From Nothophaeocryptopus gaeumannii (taxonomy: Eukaryota; Ascomycota; Dothideomycetes; Mycosphaerellales; Mycosphaerellaceae), in assembly GCA_031771865.1 (NCBI GenBank), contig JASISA010000036.1, positions 1,302,001-1,366,000 of the forward strand: DNA of 64,000 bases, in the 5' to 3' direction. Every line of letters begins with the position of its first letter. Position 1 is the stretch's first letter. Below, in pieces: positions 56,301 through 64,000 of this stretch. A program made the position numbers and the translations under genes. The notes beneath the pieces were generated by a model, which worked only from the letters and a program-made list of their open reading frames with translations, was not told where the DNA came from and did no database searches.

Positions 56301-56396
56301 AGTCTCTGCAACATCAAGGAAAGTCTGCGAGCGTGATAACTCCGGGAGCTTGTTTCGAGACGCTCGACTCTCTACACTCTCCGCAGGCTGTTCCAT
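53394..56396 (-). CDS. 1000-residue disordered protein with PH-like domain
   Basis: Uninterrupted 1000-aa frame. Residues about 170-380 look like a fungal PH-type domain with a long loop: RAKLFEPPLFQVWPQAIKHG, KKIFVLVTSGYLLQYTEHG, YASDLIPGRHHVLQVAQAVD, LLMVMSGSAEMLDWMTTIRE; the last matches a PH C-terminal helix. The remaining two thirds are Ser/Pro/Thr-rich with polyproline (KPLPPPPPTLV, PPAPPPSAPLPEIP) that could recruit SH3 or profilin partners. I recognise it as a conserved Pezizomycotina type but know no assigned function. Membrane or cortex association is inferred from the PH fold. Confidence 0.78.
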   Translation of the reverse strand: MEQPAESVESRASRNKLPELSRSQTFLDVAETFSHGPQPSSPVPVSSALPALQKKKSLRTRPGELLERQHAVPPLPLLNLPNAGRPEEYLRPRTPRMSLFNFFSKPKVERSRGYAEPGLDIPCSHSTVGPVPTKTKQDLSAQHVSARPTTSKSYTVRPRLISKESLSSLRGETRAKLFEPPLFQVWPQAIKHGTFEVSTAAAPEMVLQKPKRGTIGPNLFAPGTDIQALQAPGNRESMESRMTVKSHVRPNPTGSISASHTQKKIFVLVTSGYLLQYTEHGPSDRTPERMLQLGKDSAAYASDLIPGRHHVLQVAQAVDQMGTIMTSSQSIFSKLSLRGQPTRKTASNLLMVMSGSAEMLDWMTTIREEIERHGGKRARSDSSTTRPRTGEPPKLDLRKTPSLSHRYQIKRNSTVASVTSPVQEKGLFTPPIDVKTDQADSAGHEQAKQEGTNEDVHATMDNQDIALRPRAASETPSVSSSTAASIDQQKLDKLRDSARISHASTFATTAASTASRTNSMTSTPPSEPVKEILETQQESPGAQPAFRTLSSYNLAKRRSAAPLAVKIDPIQQGGKPLSVAGQYKHKLIEALAESPVLGRDVGKKGLSPAQSVPNFKVMDTGEGDDNMSSPPMANADERPESFLGDLPNPLTWTNKPLSSSGQSAPSAPSVTSTSMWSGRPLRSTSQSFSLPLRVNVGDSSFPPPAAKRPSVSAGNDTRVLSPVPAATTLLAKVQSTALSAAESLFHAHATSNTTASTTAEPVQRTPSARLSLFPAPKPLPPPPPTLVQEGQRTRSPSLSPGMPSGPPGQAVSGSLRRPASLQVRSDHAPFLASVNNAVRNVTTAPIRSLKPSRSLATMQTVHRNAPSGGETINFSTFRTTDEALDQPKPLPSRPASPFKYGSSTFRPASRIRTRLSRSPTSAPLPELDLGIPAAYLGPPAPPPSAPLPEIPTISRPPSRQEGPPLYLRSGTPIGLAIGETSEGHRSNSPPKSLGLGIQVS

Positions 56397-58023
56397 GTAA
56401 CTAAGAGGGTAAGGCCGCGATCTAACTTGACAGTGCAGACTCTCAGGCGGGTTGCGCGATTCGTGTCCGGTGCTCGGGTTTTATGTGCTGGGGTAAGGTA
56501 GGATCCCACAGTGGGCGTTCCGGGGCGCGGCCTGCCTCACACAAATGGCTCGATGGCGCGTGGTACACTCGAAGATCAGGACGGCGGTGGTGATGGTGGA
56601 GTGGGGAGTGGGGAGTTGGGAGTTGGGAGTTAGGAAGGGAGTGACAGAGCGAGGAGCGGATGAGGGTCGACGACGATGCTGCACACTTGTGACAGCCAAT
56701 AATCATGTCTCGAGACGGCCATGGAGTCGGCCAGGAAATGTGGAAATGTTGCGTGCTGGTAGAGGTTTGTCGAGGGAACCGAGCAGACGGTTAAGCTATG
56801 AGAACTAAAGCAGTGAGTGGCCAATGATGGCGACGGTGACAGCTGTATCAGGCTAGCGATCAACCCAGTCTCTGTGCCTAAGTCGACGGGTGGGGAACGG
56901 GGGAACGAGCCGAAGACAGCTAGTCAGCCCGGGAGACGGAGACGGGAGAGAGTGTGCATCCTCCTGTGCTCTAGCATATGGACGGTGTTAGCAGCAGGAG
57001 CACAGGGAGGAGGAGGAAGACGATAGCTGCATGAATCAGAATGAGGTGCAGATTGGGATCTGGACGATCTGAGCTCCATGTACGGCAGGCGTAGAGGAAA
57101 GGATGCTAACGGCATCACAGGCATGTACGGCATATCCACGTCGGTCACGTCGGTCACGTCGCTTTGCCGCCAACAACAATCGCGGTCGTCCGAACCTTGG
57201 CCCGGTCGGCGGACGCGCGGGCGACTTGTCAGTGAAGGTGTAAGGTGTGCGATCCCAGTCAGAAGTGAGCTCAAGTAAGTCCAAGTCAGCTCAAGTAAGT
57301 TTAAGTCAGCTCAAGTCCTTGTCTGTGGCGTTGCTTAGGGGGACGGGGACGAGCTTGCGCTCAAAGTGTCGAAAATAGAGAAAGGGCATTTCGCCTAACT
57401 TCGGTTTCCTCGTTTCCCCCTGTCGCGGCCGTTGCAATCCAACGCTTGTCACGCTGTCCCTGATCCCTCAAATGAACAGGGAACCACCTGCGAGTCTCTG
57501 AGAGAACGAGCATCCACAGCGCAACCAAGGGTCTAACCAACCAAATAAAGCCTCGAAGCTGCTGTTTGTGTTGTGCTCTGCGTCGCGATGGGCAGCAACA
57601 CAGAGCACTACTACTAGAGCGACGATGTACGCTCCATGCACGCTGCCCATGTAGAAGACATGTAGTCTCTTTGATAGGAGGCTATCCGCTGCAGCGCCGG
57701 CATATGGCCCACCTGTCTCCTGCAGCTGTCAATAATCCATCTATGAGAGTGCTAGGCCCATTCAGTCAAGTGGATTGTAAGCCTGAGGCAGAACGGGTAC
57801 AGCTTCCTAGCGCCCATATCACAATATGTTGCGCCCGCACTGGGACGTCACCCCACCGATCCTTTGTCACGGCCACGCGAATCTCGAGACATTACTTCAC
57901 CAGTACCGGGGACTACCGATGCACACCTCTCGCTTTTGTCCTTGTGCATGAACACCTCACGTCAGTACTCCAGCCTTGTGTAACTATAGCGTCTCCGTAC
58001 ATCTAGCTGAGATATTGCGGGTC
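56397..58023. promoter_or_regulatory. 1.6-kb divergent upstream region with short tandem repeats
   Basis: Serves the PH-like gene (minus) and coiled-coil gene (plus). Repeats seen: GGGAGTT-type copies at about 56599-56632, CACGTCGGT copies at 57137-57161, and a 20-bp unit AGCTCAAGTAAGTCCAAGTC repeated about 2.5 times at 57268-57317. No coding gene seen. Confidence 0.5.
57268..57317. repeat. 20-bp tandem repeat, 2.5 copies
   Basis: Units begin at 57268, 57288 and 57308 with the core AGCTCAAGT; only two positions differ between the two full units. Confidence 0.8.
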
Positions 58024-59043
58024 ATGCCCGATCTCAATTCATTGCCCACTTCCTCGAGACCGCCTCCAATGCCTGGATCGCCACTCTCACAAAGGCCGCG
58101 GCGCATCAGCATCAGCACTGGCGATGTTGCCCGTCCAAGTCCACCGTCGCCGCGCTCGCCCTCGTTGTCCTCACTCCAGGCGGCAGCAACGATCAACGCG
58201 GGCCTCCATCGCTCTCCTAGCCGCGCATCTCCCTCCCTCGAACGCAGACGCTCGTCGCTCATGAACAACCTGACACTGAACGATCCCTCGATTCCAGGAC
58301 CGGGAGAGCTGCAACAGTCGAATGGGAGCAATGCTGGTAGCCCGCGAATTGGAAGAAGATCGTTTGCGCTGCACACGGCAGATCCGCATCATCACCGACA
58401 GCCTAGCTTAGGCGAGCTGCACCAGGAGCTTGAGAACGAGCAAGAGGCACAAGTCAACCGGCTCCTCCAACTGATACGTACGCAACAAGATCAGCTCGCG
58501 GCCATGCAGAGACAACAGCAGAACACGTCTGAGCCTTCTCCAACGTCTATCGATCATACTGGAACTCCAACTCCAACTTCCACTCTTGCGACACCTGCCA
58601 GTACTGTCATCACCGAGACGTCTAGTCCACGTTCTACTTCAGCATCGGCAGCAGCGCATCAGCATTTCAGTCGCCCGCACTCCCTCTCCCGCAGATCCTC
58701 GGCACTGGTTTCCAATCCTGGAAGCAGAGGCACTTCGCCAGCCTTGAGGCCTCAATCCGGAAGTCTGGGACCTTTGTCAGAGGACTTCCTGCTCGGTGGC
58801 GCCAGAGACGAGAGCGCTTTCTACCAGGCGGAGACGCAGATGTTGACTAGGGAGAACCATATGCTGAAACTAAGGATACGCGAACTTGAGCGGCAGGTAG
58901 CGGACATGGGAGGTACCACGGCTGGAGTGCAACACACCCAGACGCATCAGCACTCTCCTTTGATGAGCCCGCCAGCTACGTTCCCTGCTGAAGCTGCGCC
59001 CTCGGTCCCCGCTGAAATCGAGGCTGCTGCAAAGGTGGATTGA
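58024..59043 (+). CDS. Conserved fungal coiled-coil protein of unknown function
   Basis: 339 aa from the Met at 58024 (MPDLNSLPTSSRPPPMPGSP), which fits the N-terminus I know for this family; the frame opens at 57976. Conserved segments are LQAAATINAGLHRSPSRAS, LMNNLTLNDPSIPGPGE, HHHRQPSLGELHQELENEQE (start of a coiled coil: AQVNRLLQLIRTQQDQLAAM) and a second leucine-zipper-like stretch ESAFYQAETQMLTRENHMLK. Between them the chain is Ser/Thr/Pro-rich. No function is known to me. Confidence 0.85.
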   Translation: MPDLNSLPTSSRPPPMPGSPLSQRPRRISISTGDVARPSPPSPRSPSLSSLQAAATINAGLHRSPSRASPSLERRRSSLMNNLTLNDPSIPGPGELQQSNGSNAGSPRIGRRSFALHTADPHHHRQPSLGELHQELENEQEAQVNRLLQLIRTQQDQLAAMQRQQQNTSEPSPTSIDHTGTPTPTSTLATPASTVITETSSPRSTSASAAAHQHFSRPHSLSRRSSALVSNPGSRGTSPALRPQSGSLGPLSEDFLLGGARDESAFYQAETQMLTRENHMLKLRIRELERQVADMGGTTAGVQHTQTHQHSPLMSPPATFPAEAAPSVPAEIEAAAKVD

Positions 59044-59621
59044 TATTGATATGGATATTGATATTGATGTCGGGTTGTTGTCTTGGCGAGGTGTTGGTGG
59101 GAAACAGGCGTTTTGGTCAAAAGGGAATAAGGACTCAAAATATGAGGATCCGAAATAAGGTACGGATTCAGGGAGGGGCTTCAAGGGGCACCCTATACTT
59201 CTCTCTTACTCCTATCACGGCGTCACGATGTTATACGAGCTATGCCTATGAAGCTTCAATGAAGAATTATACTGCTTGCGCTGGGCGTGAGGTTACTTTC
59301 GAAGCAAATCATTGCATAATATATATCACTTTCTCGATTCTGCAAGGGTGTTGGGCATGAACTTTCGCCTACGGTATCGTGGAGCACCGTTTCTTTGCCC
59401 ATCAAAAGCGTACGCCCCATATCGAAGATCTGGCCTACTTAGGCATGCAAGCAAGTCACGTAGTTGCCGACTTGATGCCCAAGCCGGGTCCGGCTCCGAG
59501 ACTACCCGTCCCATCACTTTTGCGTCGGTGTTCCAGGGATCGACAACACCGATGGAATTTTTGATCGCGACTTGAATTGAGCTCCAGTACGCAGAGTACA
59601 AACCAGCATTACATTGCGAAC
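59044..59621. other. intergenic, L1-domain gene promoter
   Basis: Starts with a GATATT hexamer repeat overlapping the preceding stop (59041-59070). No gene seen. Confidence 0.45.
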
Positions 59622-60911
59622 ATGGCGCCCGCCTCCAAAGCTGTGACGAAGAAGGTCGCATCTACCTCTGTATCGGCTCTCGACTCGAATCAGACACTGC
59701 GCGCTACTTCTGCACTCATCAAGAAGATTCAAAGCGACGAGACCGAGCAAAAGACATCTGCCGATAAGCAGAATCTACTCGAGGATGCTGATGATGCGGA
59801 GGCCGAGGATGAAGTCCCTCTGTGGCTGGTTCTCACGACCAAGAAGCACATCGTCGACAAGAAACGATTAAAGCCCGGCAAGATCGTGCTCCCGCACCCG
59901 CTTCGCACCGTGGACGAAGACAATCTAAGAATATGCCTCATCACCACCGATCCTCAACGCAAATTCAAAGACTTGATCGCAGAGCCCAACTTTCCACTCG
60001 AAGTGAGCAAGAGAGTATCTCGTGTCATTGGGCTGGAGAAGTTGAAGTCGAAATACAAGAGCTATGAAAGCAAACGACAGCTAATCAGCGAATACGACGT
60101 GTTCCTTGCAGACGACCGACTCATCACATACCTACCTACTGTGCTCGGGAAGGTCTTCTACAAGGGAGGCAGCAAGCGACCAATCCCGGTGAGCTTCGAG
60201 GGCAAGAGGCAGAGCGTAGATGAGCAAGGGAACAAGCGGAGGAAGCTGGCAGATGGGGGAGAGAAAGTGGCGAAGAAGGATGTGCGGCCAGAGGATGTCG
60301 CAAGCGAGATCAAGAGGTCGATTGGGAGTGCCCTAGTCCACCTCGCGCCCAGCACCACCACTGCTATCAAGGTGGGCAAGGCTAGCATGACACCAGAGCA
60401 AGTGCAGGAGAATGTGGACGCTGTTGTACAAAACATGGTCGAGAAGTATGTGCCGCAACAGTGGAACAATATGAGGGCTGTGCACATCAAGGGTCCGGAG
60501 ACTGCAGCGCTTCCGATATGGCTTACTGAGGAGTTATGGGCCGATGAGAAGGAGGTCTTGGAGGAGGCACCGTCAAAGGGGAACCCGGGCAAAAAGCGCA
60601 AACGAGGCGCACTCACTGATTCAGCTGGTGTGATTGAAGTTCCTGGTCCAGACGGCAAGATGAGGCGACTCGAAAAGCCATCAAGCAAGCGAAAAAGCGT
60701 TCAGCCAGACCAAGAGCCTGAGACTGAGACAGCTCCTGCTAAGAAGCGCAAGAGCGAATCGAAGGAGGAGTTGGATGTGAAGGAGACTGAAAAGGCAGAG
60801 AAGGCGGCGAGGAAGGAAGCGCTGAAGAAGCAAAAGGACGCTGTGAAGGCCAAAGCGATCACGAATGGTGATGCCAATAAGCCGAGTAAGAAGGCCAAGG
60901 CGAAGGCATGA
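59622..60911 (+). CDS. Ribosomal-L1-domain ribosome biogenesis factor (Cic1/Utp30 type)
   Basis: Single exon, 429 aa from the Met at 59622 in CGAACATGGCG. The L1 fold spans about residues 25-290 (VPLWLVLTTKKHIVDKKRLK, LPHPLRTVDEDNLRICLITT, YDVFLADDRLITYLPTVLGK, QENVDAVVQNMVEKYVPQQW, MRAVHIKGPETAALPIWL). The C-terminal 140 residues are very Lys-rich, with several KKRK nuclear/nucleolar signals. Homologues act in nucleolar pre-60S (Cic1/Nsa3) or small-subunit (Utp30) assembly; sequence by eye does not decide which. Confidence 0.9.
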   Translation: MAPASKAVTKKVASTSVSALDSNQTLRATSALIKKIQSDETEQKTSADKQNLLEDADDAEAEDEVPLWLVLTTKKHIVDKKRLKPGKIVLPHPLRTVDEDNLRICLITTDPQRKFKDLIAEPNFPLEVSKRVSRVIGLEKLKSKYKSYESKRQLISEYDVFLADDRLITYLPTVLGKVFYKGGSKRPIPVSFEGKRQSVDEQGNKRRKLADGGEKVAKKDVRPEDVASEIKRSIGSALVHLAPSTTTAIKVGKASMTPEQVQENVDAVVQNMVEKYVPQQWNNMRAVHIKGPETAALPIWLTEELWADEKEVLEEAPSKGNPGKKRKRGALTDSAGVIEVPGPDGKMRRLEKPSSKRKSVQPDQEPETETAPAKKRKSESKEELDVKETEKAEKAARKEALKKQKDAVKAKAITNGDANKPSKKAKAKA

Positions 60912-61494
60912 TTCTGGAATACTGTTTGAACCTTTCTGTGAATGCATAGCGAGGCGTTTGGGTCGGCGGGAAAAGGGCAGCGAGCATAGGGATCCGTTCA
61001 GCAGTGTTGTAGACATCTCCGATGAACAGCTTTTGAAAAGGCTGTATACAATCTACGACTTTCTAACATCAAGTCTGAACAACACTGAGGTCACTTGTCA
61101 TCCTGAAGTGGACAAGATGCCTTTGTGATGCTCATAAGTTACTGTCTTTGAAAAGAGTGAGACGGTTGACATTCACTGGCGGCTGATGGACCCCCTCTGC
61201 ACGGATGCCTGCAGCCCCACATGCCTTCGAGACCTTGAACTTAGACTGCCCCCTTCACTTCACGAGACACGCCCTCTCTGTCACAAGACAACACCTCAGT
61301 CACCGGTCACGATTCGCAGGTTTAAATCAACAACACTACACCGCCGCTTCTTCCACCTTTCACCTTCCACTCACTGCCTCAACCTCAACTAAACGGCAGG
61401 CTCACCCGAACCCCGCTACCACGACCGCACTTCGATCGAATGACCACAACTCGACACCCCTAACACCTGCAGTTGACCGCCGACGACGCATATC
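60912..61494. other. intergenic, phosphatase-like gene promoter
   Basis: C/A-rich tract from about 61200 to 61490 looks like 5' UTR; no gene. Confidence 0.45.
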
Positions 61495-62427
61495 ATGGCA
61501 AACCGCGAGCCAGCGGTGCTCTCATACCCGCACAAATCCGACATTTACACTTACCGCGTGCCAACACCTCCTCGAATCGTCGTGCCTCCACCCGCTCTGA
61601 ATTCGGAGGCGATACCGGAGATCCAACTCTCGGCTCTCCGAAACAGCGCCTACAATTTTCTGCGATCTGTCGACTACAACAACCTCGTTCAGCAGAATGC
61701 GCCGCTGGAATGGACGTACGAGCGACGGAGAGAGGCGCAGAATATCTTGCCCTTTCTCTGCCTCGGGCCAATGACCGCGGCGAAGGACGAGCAGTGGCTG
61801 AGGAAAGAGGGCGTCACAATGCTGCTGGGGGTTAGACAAAAGCATGGTTTTGAGAGCAAGCTCATGACCAGTGCGTTGCGAACAGCAGAGAAGTTAGGAC
61901 TCGAGCACTACACCACCGACCTGGCCGGTAATCAGGACCTCATCCGCAACTTCGAGCACACCACCAATCTGATCAATGACCACTTGGCACGATCATATGC
62001 GGCTACCAATGGGACTCGAATGGGCAAAGTTCTCGTATTCTGTGAGTCCGGCAATGAGCGTAGTGCGGGCGTTGTCGCGGCTTACCTGATGGAGACACAC
62101 GAGGATGTGGATTACATCAAGGCGATGCAGCTGTGCCAGGCTCAGCGATTCTGCGTGAACTTCGACGACGGCATGAAGCGTCTACTGCAAGGCTACTGGG
62201 ATATTCTGTTGGCGAGACGGGCAGTTGCATCTCAAGCATCTCCCGCGGATGCGAACGGCAATGGCACGAACGGCGCTGCAGCCCCTGCTCCCGCACCTGC
62301 CAGGTCGAAGAGAGGACTTGAGCGTGATGAGGATGAGGATCAAGAAATGGATATGGGGGTCGATTCTGACGACCTCGAGCGGTTTGGCGGGCGGAAGTTT
62401 GCCCCTTTCGTGGACCAGCCGCTTTAG
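61495..62427 (+). CDS. Dual-specificity phosphatase-like protein (STYX-type context)
   Basis: Single exon, 310 aa. The phosphatase loop is VFCESGNERSAGVVAAYLM: Cys183 and Arg189 of CX5R are present, but the His normally before the Cys is Phe. Upstream are AQNILPFLCLGPMTAAKDEQ and LEHYTTDLAGNQDLIRNFEH, typical of DSP folds and the STYX-like group. STYX itself lacks the Cys, so this member may still be active; the Phe would alter Cys reactivity (inference). The C-terminus is acidic and disordered with a basic KRG patch. Substrate unknown. Confidence 0.88.
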   Translation: MANREPAVLSYPHKSDIYTYRVPTPPRIVVPPPALNSEAIPEIQLSALRNSAYNFLRSVDYNNLVQQNAPLEWTYERRREAQNILPFLCLGPMTAAKDEQWLRKEGVTMLLGVRQKHGFESKLMTSALRTAEKLGLEHYTTDLAGNQDLIRNFEHTTNLINDHLARSYAATNGTRMGKVLVFCESGNERSAGVVAAYLMETHEDVDYIKAMQLCQAQRFCVNFDDGMKRLLQGYWDILLARRAVASQASPADANGNGTNGAAAPAPAPARSKRGLERDEDEDQEMDMGVDSDDLERFGGRKFAPFVDQPL

Positions 62428-62931
62428 GAGGGTGGTGAGGCCATGAAGGAGGGCGGTTAGATGAGGACAAGGAGAGCGATGAGGGCGTCCACCAAGGCTT
62501 CACAACAGCAGAGAACTGGATCTCCCATTCGACAGAGCCGGCGGCGTAAGACCTTGTACTATTTTTGGAGAGCTGCACAGCGCAGCCAAATACTTGCTTT
62601 AGCGATGGAGTTTGGAGGCGCTACTGGAGAGCGGTGATCATTAAGATACCCATTTGCTTAAGTACAGTATCGCGGCATCGACAGAGAAGAGCCGAGAGCG
62701 TGAGAGAACGCTAAGTGTAGATATGAGATGCACCCAGTCTGGAATGAATCATGTTCCAAGTTTCATGTGATTGTAATTCCGTACCACTGCTCGGCTTGGA
62801 AGCGACGTCAGACGCAGGCGTCCCTGTCACTCCCGCTGCTCACTTTCCGCGCAAGCTCCAGGCATAGCTCACATCCATCTTTCACGACTCTCCACACCAC
62901 ACACCCATTGCTACCTACACTCATACTCACA
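62428..62931. other. intergenic, end3 promoter
   Basis: No gene. C/A/T-rich segment before 62932 (ACACACCCATTGCTACC...) fits a 5' UTR. Confidence 0.45.
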
Positions 62932-64000
62932 ATGTCCTCCACCAAACGAATCGAACAATGGGAAGTCGAGCGCTACTGGGAAATCTTCACCTCCCTCAGC
63001 AACGGCGGCACGCACCTCGACGGCTCCCAAGCCGCCTCCGTCCTCAAAAACTCCCAACTCCGCGACGAACAACTCGAACGAATATGGGATCTCGCGGATG
63101 TCGACGGCGACGGTCGTCTCGATTTCGAAGAATTCTGCGTTGCGATGCGCCTCATCTACGATCTTATGAATGGAGAGTACATGGACGTACCCAAAACGTT
63201 GCCGGATTGGTTGGTTCCGGAGAGTAAAGCGCATTTGGTGAGTGCGTCGAGGGCGGTGTCTAGTGGTGGAGAGCAGTGGGAACGACCGGATTATGATGAT
63301 GAAGATGGACAGGAAGGGTTGAAGGACGGGTTTGATTGGTATATGAGTCCGAGCGATCGGACTAAGTATCAAGAAATCTATACATCCTCACGAGATCCGC
63401 GGTCGGGATTGATACGGTTTGAGGCGCTGGGGGAGTTGTATGAGAGTCTGGATGTTCCGGATACGGACGTGAGGAGCGCCTGGAATTTGGTGAACCCGAA
63501 GAGTGAGGAGGGGATTAATAAGGATGCTTGTTTGGCGTTTCTGCATATCCTGAACAATCGCCATGAAGGGTATCGGATACCACGGTCGGTGCCGCCGAGT
63601 TTGAGAGCGACATTCGAGCAGGGAAAGATTGAGTATAATATCGATCGCGTGCAGTCTGCTGCGGATCGGTGGGGGACGAATAAGAGAGACGATACATTGA
63701 CGGGCAAGAAGGCGAAGTTTGGGGATTCATACTTGTCACGATTGGGCGTTGGAGACAGGAAGCCGAAGGGTACGGATTTCTCTTCTACGCCGAGAGATGG
63801 AGATTGGGAGGAAGTGCGGTTGAAGAAACAGCTGAAGGAGCTGGAAGAGAAGATGGCTAGGGTCGAAGAGCAAGCGAAAAGGAGACGTGATAGAGGTGGG
63901 AGGAAGGAGGATTCGAAGCCTGCTTTGGTCAAGAGGGAGCTGGAGCAGCTACTCGATTACAAGAGGAGGGAACTGCGGGATTTGGAGAATGGAGAGGGTA
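62932..64000 (+). CDS. end3: END3, actin/endocytosis EH-domain protein, 3' end off window
   Basis: Open from Met at 62932 to the right edge (356 codons visible). Two EH regions: the first (EVERYWEIFTSLSNGGTHLD...) contains the EF-hand DVDGDGRLDFEEF; the second contains WYMSPSDRTKYQEIY and SAWNLVNPKSEEGINKDACL. The C-terminal coiled coil is starting (WEEVRLKKQLKELEEKMARV, then KPALVKRELEQLLDYKRREL). End3 joins Pan1 and Sla1 in the early endocytic coat and cortical actin patch. Homologues are about 380-410 aa, so only a short tail is missing. Confidence 0.96.
   Translation, partial: MSSTKRIEQWEVERYWEIFTSLSNGGTHLDGSQAASVLKNSQLRDEQLERIWDLADVDGDGRLDFEEFCVAMRLIYDLMNGEYMDVPKTLPDWLVPESKAHLVSASRAVSSGGEQWERPDYDDEDGQEGLKDGFDWYMSPSDRTKYQEIYTSSRDPRSGLIRFEALGELYESLDVPDTDVRSAWNLVNPKSEEGINKDACLAFLHILNNRHEGYRIPRSVPPSLRATFEQGKIEYNIDRVQSAADRWGTNKRDDTLTGKKAKFGDSYLSRLGVGDRKPKGTDFSSTPRDGDWEEVRLKKQLKELEEKMARVEEQAKRRRDRGGRKEDSKPALVKRELEQLLDYKRRELRDLENGEG

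Noticed and set aside
57137..57161. Short CACGTCGGT repeats as a CRISPR-like array
   Set aside because: Units are contiguous with no spacers and the genome is eukaryotic.

Overview
This is a gene-dense stretch of nuclear DNA from a filamentous ascomycete. Small GT-AG introns (about 44-94 nt, one of 187 nt) with CTRAC-type branch points, a DASH/Dam1 subunit (ASK1), the developmental regulator MedA, Zn2Cys6 and FHA regulators and SRPK-like kinases all point to Pezizomycotina. A Dothideomycete is my best guess, but that is inference. I see no CRISPR array, no rRNA or tRNA gene and no intact transposon. About 27 protein genes are supported, roughly half of them only after splicing by eye.

Layout. 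0-10.4 kb holds central and mitochondrial metabolism: the C-terminal part of a LIM-type RhoGAP, mitochondrial malate dehydrogenase, carnitine acetyltransferase with a removable mitochondrial leader and a peroxisomal C-terminus, a decayed RING-finger gene, and a head-to-head pair (complex I ESSS-like subunit and mitoribosomal mL44/MRPL3). 10.9-16.4 kb is more accessory: a cytochrome P450 tail-to-tail with a Zn2Cys6 regulator, a BSP-family metalloprotease and a pyrimidine 5'-nucleotidase. 16.7-23.6 kb holds a large disordered nuclear-type protein and a multi-KH RNA-binding protein. 24.3-33 kb mixes an SDR, an SRPK-like kinase with an altered catalytic loop, an AT-rich block, the DASH subunit ASK1, and an MFS transporter whose C-terminus appears frameshifted.

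33.5-42 kb holds medA with about 4.4 kb of gene-free upstream DNA, then the Pol I factor Rrn7. 42.4-46.3 kb is a housekeeping island: eIF5A and Vps52 head-to-head, then ubiquitin-L40 with its start codon split by an intron and a 7-nt second exon. 46.5-64 kb continues with palmitoyl-protein thioesterase, a TOS4-like FHA protein, a second SDR, a 1000-residue PH-like protein, a conserved coiled-coil protein, a ribosomal-L1-domain biogenesis factor (Cic1/Utp30 type), a dual-specificity phosphatase-like protein and END3, which runs off the right edge.

Recurring themes are mitochondrial/peroxisomal acetyl metabolism (MDH, CAT, complex I, mL44), protein synthesis (Rrn7, eIF5A, ubiquitin-L40, Cic1/Utp30) and membrane traffic or cell polarity (RhoGAP, Vps52, END3, PPT1). 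I did not find a clearly novel multi-gene system. The best leads are gene-structure oddities (split start codon, non-canonical GC-AG introns) and genes in apparent decay or divergence (RING relic, MFS tail, kinase catalytic loop). All exon boundaries were read by eye and have not been checked against transcripts.
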